Assembly (NCBI RefSeq): GCF_016612545.1
Contig: NZ_JAENRY010000035.1
Span: forward strand, 1 to 42,925
Source of the DNA: Streptomyces sp. MBT65
Lineage (GTDB): Bacteria > Actinomycetota > Actinomycetes > Streptomycetales > Streptomycetaceae
Direction of reading: 5' to 3'
Length of the DNA stretch: 42,925 bases
Part shown: piece after piece, positions 17,758 through 25,756 of the stretch
How the letters are laid out: every line of letters begins with the position of its first letter
Numbering within the stretch: the first letter of the stretch is position 1
Translations under genes and position numbers: made by a program
Notes under the pieces: generated by a model
Database searches by the model: none
What the model saw: only the letters and a program-made list of their open reading frames with translations
Told to the model about the DNA's origin: nothing

Positions 17758-18024
17758 CTAGTTGCGCGAGTTGCCGAAGAAGATGCGGTAGGCGATCAGG
17801 AGAACCAGCGCGCCGCCTATCGCCGAGGCCCAGGTGGCACCGTCGTAGAAGTTCTTGGCGACCGGGTGGTCCAGCCAGCGGGCCGAGATCCAGCCGCCGA
17901 TGAACGCGCCCGCGATGCCGATGACGGTCGTACCGATGAAGCCGCCCGGGTCGCGGCCCGGCAGCAGGAATTTGGCGATGGCTCCGGCCAACAGTCCCAG
18001 GATGATCCAGCTGATGATGCCCAT
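17758..18024 (-). CDS. GlsB/YeaQ/YmgE family membrane protein
   Basis: An 88-residue protein starting MGIISWIILGLLAGAIAKFL. It has three hydrophobic segments and the family motif GLLAGAIAKFLLPG followed by GFIGTTVIGIAGAFIGGW. Members are small stress-associated membrane proteins, also called transglycosylase-associated, with no proven enzymatic role. The frame is open further upstream, but the family begins at ATG 18024. It is monocistronic as far as can be seen. Confidence 0.9.
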   Translation of the reverse strand: MGIISWIILGLLAGAIAKFLLPGRDPGGFIGTTVIGIAGAFIGGWISARWLDHPVAKNFYDGATWASAIGGALVLLIAYRIFFGNSRN

Positions 18025-18239
18025 GCCGTGAACCTGCCCTCTCACGCTGTGCTTGCACTGACCCGGAGCTGTGAATTCCGCCCGGACAGGCTGTGTTCGT
18101 TGGCCCTTGCGCACGGCCTCTCGCTGCATGTTCTGCCGTGTCGATGAACAGGACGTCACGGATGCGTGTGGTGGTTGCAGGCATCGGTGGCGGGCGCGGT
18201 GGTGGTGAGCGGTGGGTGGTGGGCGGGTGCCCTGGTGGT

Positions 18240-18320
18240 GATCGGTGCGGGAGCCAGTGCCGGTGCCGGATCCGGAGTCGGTGCCGGTGCCGGAGTCGAA
18301 ACCCGAGCCGAGCCGAGCCG
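18240..18320. repeat. GGTGCCGGTGCCGG-type low-complexity tract
   Basis: A run of 6-bp units (GGTGCC, GGAGTC, GAGCCG variants) lies between the GlsB-like gene and the SMI1/KNR4 gene. Apart from this tract, the 297-bp gap 18025-18321 shows nothing I can name. Confidence 0.5.
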
Positions 18321-18321
18321 C

Positions 18322-18888
18322 TCAGGATGCCTGTGCCGTCGTGCGTATGCGGAAGTCCGTCCACGGCGTCGGCTCGGCGTCGCCTTCGTGGTCCTCGTAC
18401 CAGCCCGTGCCGTCGAGCCAGGAGCGCAGCCAGTCGGCGAGGCTGGGCGCGTCGACGTACCACGCGTGGTCGGCCTCGTCGGCGTTCGGCTCGTAGAGGA
18501 GGACCGTGGCCTGCGGGGTTCGGCAGTCCACGCACGCGTACATCGCGCAGCCCCAGTGGGATATCGGCAGGACGCCCTCGGGCCAGGGCCAGTCGGGGTC
18601 CTGTTGTCCGCTCGCGCGGTTGGCGAGGTACTGCGTGACGGCGGCGGGCTCGCCGGCCGGTGGGTTGTCGAGGAGGGGCAACAGGCCGTACTCCGGGCCG
18701 AATCCGCCGTCTCCTATGCGCGAGTAGAGCGCCGCGAGCAGCGGGGGCAGACGGAAGCCCAGGGCGGCCTCGGCGCGGGTCACCGTGGCCTCGTCCACCG
18801 GGGCGGGGAGTGAAGTCCAGCCCCACGGGCGGGTGTTGCGGGCCTCGGCGGCCACCCGTGTCAGCAGTTGCTGCTCGTTCTCGGTCAT
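18322..18888 (-). CDS. SMI1/KNR4 (SUKH) family protein
   Basis: A 188-residue protein with the SUKH core: VDEATVTRAEAALGFRLPPLLAALYSRIGDGGFGPEYGLLPL, seen in parts as AEAALGFRLPPLLAALY and IGDGGFGPEYGLLPL, followed by GVLPISHWGCAMYACVD. SUKH proteins often act as immunity proteins against polymorphic toxins, and others serve general binding roles. No toxin gene lies beside it, so a housekeeping or orphan immunity role is possible. It is the last intact chromosomal gene before attL. Confidence 0.85.
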   Translation of the reverse strand: MTENEQQLLTRVAAEARNTRPWGWTSLPAPVDEATVTRAEAALGFRLPPLLAALYSRIGDGGFGPEYGLLPLLDNPPAGEPAAVTQYLANRASGQQDPDWPWPEGVLPISHWGCAMYACVDCRTPQATVLLYEPNADEADHAWYVDAPSLADWLRSWLDGTGWYEDHEGDAEPTPWTDFRIRTTAQAS

Positions 18889-19136
18889 GGGTTCATAGTG
18901 CCGCCCGCCACTGACAGTCGGGCCGGCCTGTGGACAACCCGGCGGTTGTGGAAAACCTGCTGGTCGTGAGCCGAGCGTCGGCCTGTTCGCAGCTCGCCCT
19001 GCCGGCGGGCAGCCGTACGGTTCCTACATCTCCCGCGCAGGGCCCCCGCGCTTCGTCAGCGGGTCGCGAACGGCTGGTCCGTGGGCACGATTTCGCGGCC
19101 CAGGGGGAACAGCGAGACGGGGATCAGCTTGAAGTT

Positions 19137-19174
19137 GGCGATGCCGAACGGAATGCCGATGATCGTGATGCACA
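19137..19174. other. Second, unoccupied attB-like sequence inside yccF
   Basis: Thirty-eight bases here are identical to the attB rebuilt from the two chromosomal flanks (19329-19343 joined to 35550-35572). The cause is the internal duplication of yccF: both halves encode CITIIGIPFG with the same codons. Confidence 0.75.
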
Positions 19175-19335
19175 TGGCGATACCGGTAACGATGTGCGCG
19201 AGTGCCAGCCACCAGCCCGCGAGGACCAACCACAGGACGTTGCCGACGCACGAGGGGGCGCCCGCGTCCCGGCGCTCGACCGTCGTGTACCCGAAGGGCC
19301 ACAGGGCGTAGACGCCGATACGGAACGCGGCGATG

Positions 19336-19343
19336 CCGAACGG
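19336..19343. other. attL core
   Basis: CCGAACGG is shared with attR. To its left is chromosomal GGCGATG, and to its right is element sequence GATCGTCTC. With the attR arm it rebuilds attP as ACGATCCCGAACGGGATCGT, a perfect 9-bp palindrome around AA, the likely crossover dinucleotide. Confidence 0.85.
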
Positions 19344-19464
19344 GATCGTCTCCGAACGTTCCCGATCACGCGACAAGGCCGTTGCGGTTCCGCCTGAAGG
19401 CGTGACCGGCTGATACTTGTCTTGGCAGGCAGTGCCGGCAGAGAGACCTGGAGAGGTACCGATC

Positions 19465-19866
19465 ATGAAGCTGTTCAACCTGCTGCTGAACATCCTGTGG
19501 CTGATCTTCTGCGGCATCTGGATGGCGCTGGCGTACACCGTCGCCGCGCTGGTGTGCTTCATCTTGATCGTCACCATCCCGTTCGGCATTGCGTCGCTGC
19601 GTATCGCGGGCTACGTGCTGTGGCCGTTCGGCCGGACCACTGTAGAGCGACCGGATGCCGGTGCGCCGTCGTTCATCGGCAACGTGATCTGGGTGATCTT
19701 CGCGGGGTGGTGGCTGGCTCTCGCGCATCTGATCACGAGCATCCCGCTGTTCCTGTCGATCATCGGCATCCCGTTCGGATGGGCCAACCTGAAGCTCATC
19801 CCGATTTCGCTTATGCCGTTGGGGCGCGAGGTGGTTCCAACCGATCAGAGGTTCGGCAGGAATTAA
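19465..19866 (+). CDS. Intact YccF family membrane protein carried by the element
   Basis: A 133-residue protein starting MKLFNLLLNILWLIFCGIW after a GGAGAGG ribosome binding site. It holds two YccF inner-membrane domains, each with a hydrophobic segment followed by TIPFG or IGIPFG, and the conserved WPFGRTTVERPDAGAPSFIG linker. It aligns end to end without gaps to the protein rebuilt from the split chromosomal gene, but differs at many positions, so it is a paralogue rather than a copied fragment. It lies 121 bp inside attL in the opposite orientation, so it needs its own promoter. The most economical reading is that it replaces the function lost on integration. Confidence 0.9.
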   Translation: MKLFNLLLNILWLIFCGIWMALAYTVAALVCFILIVTIPFGIASLRIAGYVLWPFGRTTVERPDAGAPSFIGNVIWVIFAGWWLALAHLITSIPLFLSIIGIPFGWANLKLIPISLMPLGREVVPTDQRFGRN

Positions 19867-19988
19867 ACATAAATCTCAAGAAGGCTAAGTCTAAGCCGAA
19901 GGGCTCAGCACAGGCTCTCCAGGCCTCACGGCACAACCCCTATCGTGGTCCAGGTGTCGACCGCTAACGCTTTCAGCCCGCGAAGGCA

Positions 19989-22900
19989 TTAATCCAGATT
20001 TGCAACATTAAGTCGTAGAGCAAGCAGTCCCGTATCGAGCCCCACCAGAAGATTCTCCCCTACTTGCGATAGCGCGACTGCTGGCCGATATACGGGGATT
20101 TCAAAAAACGCGTGAGCTGTTCGCGGATCCCAAATACGCACAATACGATCATCGCCAGCCGTGGCTATAAGTGCATTCTGACCGGTCTGGAGCGCGCATA
20201 TTGTTGTCACGCGAGAAGCTGGAGACTTAGGAGGGCCAACGGCATCGACACCCGGAGTCCACAGTCTCATGGAATCGTTATCTGCGGAGGTGACAAGGAC
20301 ATCCGAGTTTCCTACTCGAATGCGACAGATCGACGTAACCAAGGCAGCACCAGTCGGCATTACATACTTCAACCTCCCAGTCCTAGGGCCTCTAAGGGTT
20401 ACTTCCCCGTCAGCAATAGCGAGAAGATCCTGACCCTTCACATTGACGCTACACATGGCACGAATCGCTCGATGGTTCTTCCACCGAAATACGGTACGGC
20501 CATCCTCCGGATCTAGAAGGCACATGTAATCATCTGCCACAGCAAGGAGGTTACGCTCTTCGATTTGCACTCCGCATAGTGCAACCGGTGCACGAGCCAC
20601 GTCGTTAAACAGTCGCTCGATCCGCCCAGTTGATGCGTTCCGGAGAGCAATCCACCCCTCTTCCGCAGCTGCCGCAACACACTCTTCCCCGTCCACTCTA
20701 ACCGAGCAGAGTGCGTTAATGTGCTCTTCCTGGACTTCCGACGCACCCTCAGGAATACCTGTAATGGGATTCCACAACCTTACGGTGCCATAGGTTGCGT
20801 AGAAATCTTCCCCGCTGTCGGCAACAGCTAGAAGGTCTTCCTCGTTCGCGCGTACCGCGCATACGGCAGTGATTCGGCTGGAATGCCCAGCAAGTTTCAA
20901 TCGCGACGTACCATCCACGGGATCCCACAATTGAACAACACCATTAATATCAGGATTCCCGTGGATAGTTGCCAGAAAATCCCGATCACCGAGGCGAACC
21001 GCAAAAATCCCTTCCACATCCAATTCACCCAACTCATGCAGCGTCTCACCGGTGAGGGGATCCCAAATTGCTACCACTTGCCCCAAGCTAGCCAGAAGAG
21101 GCTTACGGTTTGCTTCAACTGGTAGCAATCCACCAGCCGACTCAATCTCCACGGTCCTAACGAGTTCACCATTCTCCGGATCCCAGATTTTAACCAGGCC
21201 ATCATTACCCGAACTGACAAGGTTCCATCGACCTCCCACGTTCACAGCGCAAACCTGCGTCACCCACTCACTCTGCTGATCCAATACTGAATAGATAGAA
21301 TGGGCCACCGGATCCCACAACTTCAACAGGCCGCCGCCACCGGAGTACACCAAGAATTCGCGACCTCGCACGGGTAAACTGCAGAGTACGGACACCTCCG
21401 AGGCTTCACTTTCCACATTCTCGTATAGCGCCCCGCTCACGGGGTCCCACATGCGTACCGAACCGACATTCAGTTCTGCATCATCTCCAAACCGGTAGGT
21501 GTAAGCATTCCCCCCGTCTGAAGTCACAATGTAGTTCCGGTTACCGACATGGATTACGCATGCCGCACTGACAGCTCCGCTGTGGCCTTCCAGGACTCGA
21601 TGAGGATGACCAGTATCCGGATCCCAAAGGCGGATAGTGCTGTCTGCACTTGCGCTAGCGAGAAATTCACGTCCATCAATTTCCACGGTGAACAATGCGT
21701 TAATCACGTCGGTGTGGCCCTCGAAGACGGCACGCTCAGGCGTAGGTAGCACTGTCGACCACAGGGCGCGATAAGGAGCATCGTGAGGCAAGTCTCGGTA
21801 GCTGGTCCCCAATTTCTCCTCAGCCTCGCTGACGCTAAAAAGAGCTACTCGGAGATCAGGAGACGCGGGCAAGGCATGGGGAGTCTTCCGTAGCATGCGA
21901 GCCCGTGGACGAGTTCTTACCGTTGAGTGAAAGTCAGCCAGTGGGATAAGACGGTGCAAATCTGCATGCAACAGATACGTGTCATCCGTTAGGAGATCGT
22001 CCAATAGACCACCGCGTGAAGCATGACCGGATACAGAGCGCAGCAAGTACTCAGGGCAGTTTCCCCATCCCAGCCGGCGCCCAATAGTAATGAAAGCCTG
22101 GGCTAGCGACCGCTCATCAGCCGCGCGGGAGCGATCCTCCACCAATGCATCGTTAAGGGCCTGGTGAAAGAGTCGGTAAGAGCCCACCTGGGCAAGATCC
22201 GTTGTTTCGATCAGGAAATTTGCCGCAGAGCCACGAGCGAATATACGCAACTGTTGTTCTGCTAGCTCTACTCCTGTCAATGCAAAAATGGCGCTGCTCC
22301 ACAAGGAAGCCGTGAAACCGGGGGCATCAGAATAGGCGAGCGCCGTCATGATCTCATTCGAGGAAACTCCCCTCAAGGCAGGAAGACGTTGGAGGTACGA
22401 TCGTAGCGCGGCCTCGACTGTCGGGGTAAAGGAAACTTGACCTGCTGAAATTGGACGCCGATCATGTAGGCCGTGAGTTCGTGCGACCAATCCTGCAACG
22501 AGAAAGTTCCCCTCTGCCAATTCGGCAATGCGGTAGGCCACAGGTGCAGCTACATCGTCGTTGTTATAAGGATTGTCAACACGTTCGTCCCCATAGAGCT
22601 GCAGCGTGGCTTGAGAATAAGCACTCAAGTCGCCCAATTCGAAATAGGTGGAATCATCTAGATCGATAACATGTGCCGCAGAACCGAAAATGGCAACAAT
22701 TTCTCCCGAGGCGTCACGCAATCGACTCCCCGCCACTGCTCTAACACCAATGTCTGCACACGTTTCTGTCAGCGGTTGCAGGATCCGAGTAACTATGGTC
22801 CGCGCTTCTTCGGGACTTGTGGCCTCATCCAAGGCGTCAATTACAATATTGAACTGACGTCCGCCGCGTTTCGACAATTCTTCTCGAAGATTTGGCGCAA

Positions 22901-23966
22901 GATCTTCGGGATACTGAGGTAGGGCAGCCGATGCAGCCTTTGCGATTTCGCTGGCTACTTCTAGCGCCGTTTTCCCCTTAGCGTGAACAGCGCAAGCAAT
23001 TGACCCAACGGGCGCGCGAATGGCGTCGTCCTCGGGGGGAAGGGAGGCCGAGATGATCCGATCTGCAGTTGTTACGATTCTTCCCAAAACTGCAGACTTT
23101 CCAACGCCGGGAGATCCTGTTACAACCAGCGTCCGCCGTTCGTCCGAGCGGGAAATCCAATTTACAATTTCGGTCAAGGCTGCAGAACGACCTCTGAAGC
23201 GGAATCCGCGCTCACTGTCGATGCTGACACCACGCGCCCTGGGACGCCAGTGCCTGCCCGCTTCAGGATCGCTTTCCAGAGACCATCCCCAGGCGGAAAG
23301 CGCCTCAGCGCCAGCATCCTGCACTCTCCAACGGTCGGCTAGCGCGCGTATCTTCTCTCTTTCACCAAAACAATGGTCGATCCAAGAGAGAGAAAGCGCT
23401 GTGGCTGTTCCTGTGCCGGAGCTGGCCTTTCCGATTATGCCAACAACCGCACCATAGGCTGGCGACCAAAGTCCCGCGCCGCTATAGCCGGGCTCTACTG
23501 GAAACGGAGATTCCGTATCCAACCGCAACGAACCGTAACCGAGTTCCTCTCCTATCGTTCCTGACGACGAATTCCCTTCCCATGGCAGCCTTCGCGGAAA
23601 TCCATAGGACCACCATGATGTTTCGCGGAGGTGGCCTCGTAGCGGGCAACGCAACTGGGCCACGACTTCGTCAGGAATGGCTTGCTCTAGATGCAACATA
23701 GCTACGTCTTCGTTTTTATCCTCGGGCGGGAATACAACCTCTCTTACAAGTATACGATCTCCCATTACCTCCCACGCATGTGGGAAGGCAACCCAGATTT
23801 CATGACCTGCGGCATAATTGCTTTCGACAACATGTCTGCAAGTAAGCACACGGGTTGAGTCTACGGCGACTCCAGACCCTTTGGGGCTTCTATCATTCGC
23901 ACTATCGTGAATTGCTGCACACCACAGCGAATCCGGCGCCGTTTTATCGGGCGGGACGTTAATCAC
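19989..23966 (-). CDS. Trypsin-like protease, NACHT/STAND NTPase and WD40 fusion protein
   Basis: A 1325-residue multidomain protein. Residues 1-200 form a trypsin-like serine protease with an apparently complete triad: His45 in LTCRHVV, Asp87 in NEDVAML, Ser162 in EPGYSGAGLW. There is no signal peptide, so it acts in the cytoplasm. Residues 255-550 form a STAND/NACHT NTPase with Walker A GSPGVGKS (284-291) and Walker B FNIVIDALDEA (372-382). From about residue 715, 13-14 WD40 repeats ending LWDP or IWDP would make two seven-bladed propellers. The C-terminal propellers likely sense a ligand, the NTPase oligomerises, and the protease is the effector, as in proposed NTP-dependent conflict systems. 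GTG 23966 overlaps the Trypco1 stop by 4 bp. GC is about 53% in the stretch I counted (20281-20340). A TTA codon at 21377-21375 could make translation depend on bldA. Confidence 0.88.
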   Translation of the reverse strand: MINVPPDKTAPDSLWCAAIHDSANDRSPKGSGVAVDSTRVLTCRHVVESNYAAGHEIWVAFPHAWEVMGDRILVREVVFPPEDKNEDVAMLHLEQAIPDEVVAQLRCPLRGHLRETSWWSYGFPRRLPWEGNSSSGTIGEELGYGSLRLDTESPFPVEPGYSGAGLWSPAYGAVVGIIGKASSGTGTATALSLSWIDHCFGEREKIRALADRWRVQDAGAEALSAWGWSLESDPEAGRHWRPRARGVSIDSERGFRFRGRSAALTEIVNWISRSDERRTLVVTGSPGVGKSAVLGRIVTTADRIISASLPPEDDAIRAPVGSIACAVHAKGKTALEVASEIAKAASAALPQYPEDLAPNLREELSKRGGRQFNIVIDALDEATSPEEARTIVTRILQPLTETCADIGVRAVAGSRLRDASGEIVAIFGSAAHVIDLDDSTYFELGDLSAYSQATLQLYGDERVDNPYNNDDVAAPVAYRIAELAEGNFLVAGLVARTHGLHDRRPISAGQVSFTPTVEAALRSYLQRLPALRGVSSNEIMTALAYSDAPGFTASLWSSAIFALTGVELAEQQLRIFARGSAANFLIETTDLAQVGSYRLFHQALNDALVEDRSRAADERSLAQAFITIGRRLGWGNCPEYLLRSVSGHASRGGLLDDLLTDDTYLLHADLHRLIPLADFHSTVRTRPRARMLRKTPHALPASPDLRVALFSVSEAEEKLGTSYRDLPHDAPYRALWSTVLPTPERAVFEGHTDVINALFTVEIDGREFLASASADSTIRLWDPDTGHPHRVLEGHSGAVSAACVIHVGNRNYIVTSDGGNAYTYRFGDDAELNVGSVRMWDPVSGALYENVESEASEVSVLCSLPVRGREFLVYSGGGGLLKLWDPVAHSIYSVLDQQSEWVTQVCAVNVGGRWNLVSSGNDGLVKIWDPENGELVRTVEIESAGGLLPVEANRKPLLASLGQVVAIWDPLTGETLHELGELDVEGIFAVRLGDRDFLATIHGNPDINGVVQLWDPVDGTSRLKLAGHSSRITAVCAVRANEEDLLAVADSGEDFYATYGTVRLWNPITGIPEGASEVQEEHINALCSVRVDGEECVAAAAEEGWIALRNASTGRIERLFNDVARAPVALCGVQIEERNLLAVADDYMCLLDPEDGRTVFRWKNHRAIRAMCSVNVKGQDLLAIADGEVTLRGPRTGRLKYVMPTGAALVTSICRIRVGNSDVLVTSADNDSMRLWTPGVDAVGPPKSPASRVTTICALQTGQNALIATAGDDRIVRIWDPRTAHAFFEIPVYRPAVALSQVGENLLVGLDTGLLALRLNVANLD

Positions 23967-24289
23967 GAGGAGCTCGCTCCACTATCAGCAGATTCACTGC
24001 TGTGCCAGGTCAGTGTAATTTCAAAATTTGCCTCTGTTGCAGCTCTTGCGACCAGCCAATTTGCAGTACCGCTAACTTTAATCCCAAACTTCACTTCAAC
24101 TTCGTCCGGCTTCGCTTCCGCGAGACAGCCTAGTACTGCATTAGCTGCGTCCACGGCAGGACGAACCGCATCTTTCACTCGGGAAACAATCTGATTAGAG
24201 CTCACCGGCTGAAATTCATCCGAGGGCTCAATCTCGAATTGCACCAAAGTTTCGTCATCCAATTCATAAGTCACTACATATGACTGCAA
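23963..24289 (-). CDS. Trypco1-type (CU044_2847 family) partner protein
   Basis: A 108-residue protein from TTG 24289, which has AGGAG six bases upstream. An in-frame TTG at 24310 would add seven residues. The C-terminal block VEVKFGIKVSGTANWLVARA followed by ATEANFEITLTW matches the trypsin-co-occurring domain 1 family as I remember it. That family is found beside genes with trypsin-like effector domains in conflict systems. The N-terminal half (TYELDDETLVQFEIEP) is beta-rich. It is coupled to the protease-NTPase-WD40 gene by a GTGA overlap. A role as adaptor or regulator of the protease is inference. Confidence 0.75.
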   Translation of the reverse strand: MQSYVVTYELDDETLVQFEIEPSDEFQPVSSNQIVSRVKDAVRPAVDAANAVLGCLAEAKPDEVEVKFGIKVSGTANWLVARAATEANFEITLTWHSSESADSGASSS

Positions 24290-24306
24290 TTCCGGTCTCC
24301 TAAAGA

Positions 24307-24498
24307 TCAAGCTTGCGTCAATAATTCGCCACGTTTTCTGCGCTGACGTTTTAAGCGTTCAGTCGCTTGGCTGCTAGCTATGGCGCCAGTAGCCATATTT
24401 GGTACAACGTAGCCGAGCTCTGTTGCATCGCGCAGAGATTCGGACCATCCAAAACCTCTTCTTTCAATGTTCCAGGCTCCCTTCGATAACGGCTGCAC
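24307..24498 (-). CDS. Small ORF heading the protease-NTPase operon
   Basis: A 63-residue frame from GTG 24498, basic at its C-terminus (ATERLKRQRRKRGELL). Its stop overlaps a possible TTG start of the Trypco1 gene (TTGA). A stop codon lies two codons upstream of the GTG and no clear ribosome binding site is visible. I do not recognise it. It may be a real short partner protein, a leader peptide, or the remnant of a longer gene. Confidence 0.35.
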   Translation of the reverse strand: MQPLSKGAWNIERRGFGWSESLRDATELGYVVPNMATGAIASSQATERLKRQRRKRGELLTQA

Positions 24499-24838
24499 TG
24501 ATCAACTAACGAGTTACGCGGTTAATCCAGGCCGGAGCGCCGACACGACGGGTAAGGATCTGTCTTCTAGATGCCCACTTCAGCGTCAAGCGAAGCTCCA
24601 GGATGTGCCATGGACGCCAGGCACCTGCAGCGCCATCAGGTCGCTAGGGCTATCGACTTCGTTACGCTGTGCACCCTCACCACCTTCTATATGCCGGATC
24701 TGCTCTACACACGCAGCCAGGCCTCGTCTCGTACCTGCTCTGATGGGTACCGTCTCAGACGTGTCTAGCGTTCGCCGGGTTGGTCACCCATGGGCGGGCG
24801 CTGGTTGATCGCGCGCGACTAGGGGAGCTGGTACGGGC
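24499..24838. other. Divergent promoter region, no gene supported
   Basis: These 340 bp separate the protease-NTPase operon (minus) from the APH-fold kinase gene (plus). Short open frames on both strands lack start signals and family resemblance. GC rises across the interval, from near half at the operon side to Streptomyces-like values at 24780 onward. Promoters for both directions should lie here, but I see no distinctive operator. Confidence 0.5.
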
Positions 24839-25753
24839 ATGGCGGTTGACGCTGCTCGCACGGAAGAGGGGTTCACGTCGGCGAGGGCTACGCGGGTGAT
24901 GGTTGCCGCGTGCCGGGCTGCGGGGCTCGATGGCAGAGGGGCGGAGTTGATCCGTCTCGGGGAGAATGCGCTGTTTCGGTTGGCGTCCGTACCGGTGATC
25001 GTGCGCGTGGCTCGGGGGGAGGAGTGGCTGCCTACGGCTCGCACCGAGGTGTCCGTGTCGCAGTGGCTGGCAGGGGAAGGGTTCCCGTCCGCTCGGATCA
25101 TCGAGGATCTGGAGCAACCGTTCTTGATCGATGGCCACCCCGTGACCTTCTGGCATCTGATCCTTCAAGGTGATCGCAAGGCGACGTATGGCGAGTTGGG
25201 CGGGGTCCTGCGGGATCTGCACTCGCTGACCGTGCCGGAGGGGCTTGTGCTCCCGTCGTTCGATCCTTTTGACAAGCAGGCGCTGCGGCTCGACCGGGCG
25301 GTGATCCCGGACGATGACAAAGTCTTTTTGCGGAAACAGTGGCGAGAACTCCATTACAAGTACGCCGAGTTGAAGTTCGACACTCCTAAGGGGCCGGTGC
25401 ATGGGGACGCTCATGTGCAGAACCTCATGGTCGACGATCAGGGGCGCGTGATCCTGATCGACTTCGAGGCCTTCTGTTACGACCATCCTGAGTGGGATCT
25501 GATGGTCACGTCTGTGGAGCACTACAGCCTTGGGTGGCAGACCGATGAGCAGTACGCCGACTTCGTGGGCGCGTACGGGCGTGATCTGTACGACTGGGGC
25601 GGGTACAAGACGCTGCGGGGCATCCAAGAGTTCGGCATGACGACATGGCTGATGCAGAACGTGCAGGAGGACGAGGGGACGGCGGCCGAGTACCGCCGGC
25701 GTATCGCTGGTCTGCGTGATGACGATGGGCCTCGGGACTGGCGGCCCTGGTAG
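24839..25753 (+). CDS. Aminoglycoside phosphotransferase (APH)-fold kinase
   Basis: A 304-residue protein of the APH/choline-kinase fold. The catalytic loop is VHGDAHVQNLM (H-G-D-x4-N) at about residues 187-197, and the metal-binding motif is VILIDFEAF. The N-lobe has ELIRLGENALFRLASVPVIVRVA, the usual nucleotide-binding strand pair, seen as LGENALFRL. An AGGGGAG site precedes ATG 24839. Such proteins in Streptomyces rarely confer drug resistance, and many phosphorylate unknown small molecules. It converges on the XRE regulator gene with 3 bp between stops, a pairing seen on other Streptomyces elements. Confidence 0.85.
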   Translation: MAVDAARTEEGFTSARATRVMVAACRAAGLDGRGAELIRLGENALFRLASVPVIVRVARGEEWLPTARTEVSVSQWLAGEGFPSARIIEDLEQPFLIDGHPVTFWHLILQGDRKATYGELGGVLRDLHSLTVPEGLVLPSFDPFDKQALRLDRAVIPDDDKVFLRKQWRELHYKYAELKFDTPKGPVHGDAHVQNLMVDDQGRVILIDFEAFCYDHPEWDLMVTSVEHYSLGWQTDEQYADFVGAYGRDLYDWGGYKTLRGIQEFGMTTWLMQNVQEDEGTAAEYRRRIAGLRDDDGPRDWRPW

Positions 25754-25756
25754 CGG

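Larger units (their letters stand above)
19056..19343 (-). pseudogene. yccF-like gene, 3' part, cut off by the integrated element
   Basis: On the minus strand the chromosome encodes residues 36-130 of a YccF-family membrane protein: IPFGIAAFRIGVYALWPFG, then GNVLWLVLAGWWLALAH and a second IIGIPFGIANFKLIP repeat, ending DQPFATR. The start is missing. Upstream of the att core the frame enters element DNA. The first 35 codons are at 35654-35542, in the same frame. Joining the two across the shared CCGTTCGG gives a gap-free 130-residue protein colinear with the intact copy at 19465-19866. The 38-bp attB-like sequence also occurs inside this part at 19137-19174. Confidence 0.92.

Noticed and set aside
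18322..18888. Toxin-immunity pair at the SUKH gene
   Set aside because: No polymorphic toxin or secretion gene is adjacent, so only the SUKH family assignment is supported.
19989..23966. Secreted serine protease
   Set aside because: There is no signal peptide or membrane segment, and the fused NTPase requires cytoplasmic ATP or GTP.
24839..25753. Aminoglycoside resistance gene
   Set aside because: The fold is APH-like, but this fold has many substrates and nothing in sequence or context points to antibiotic resistance.
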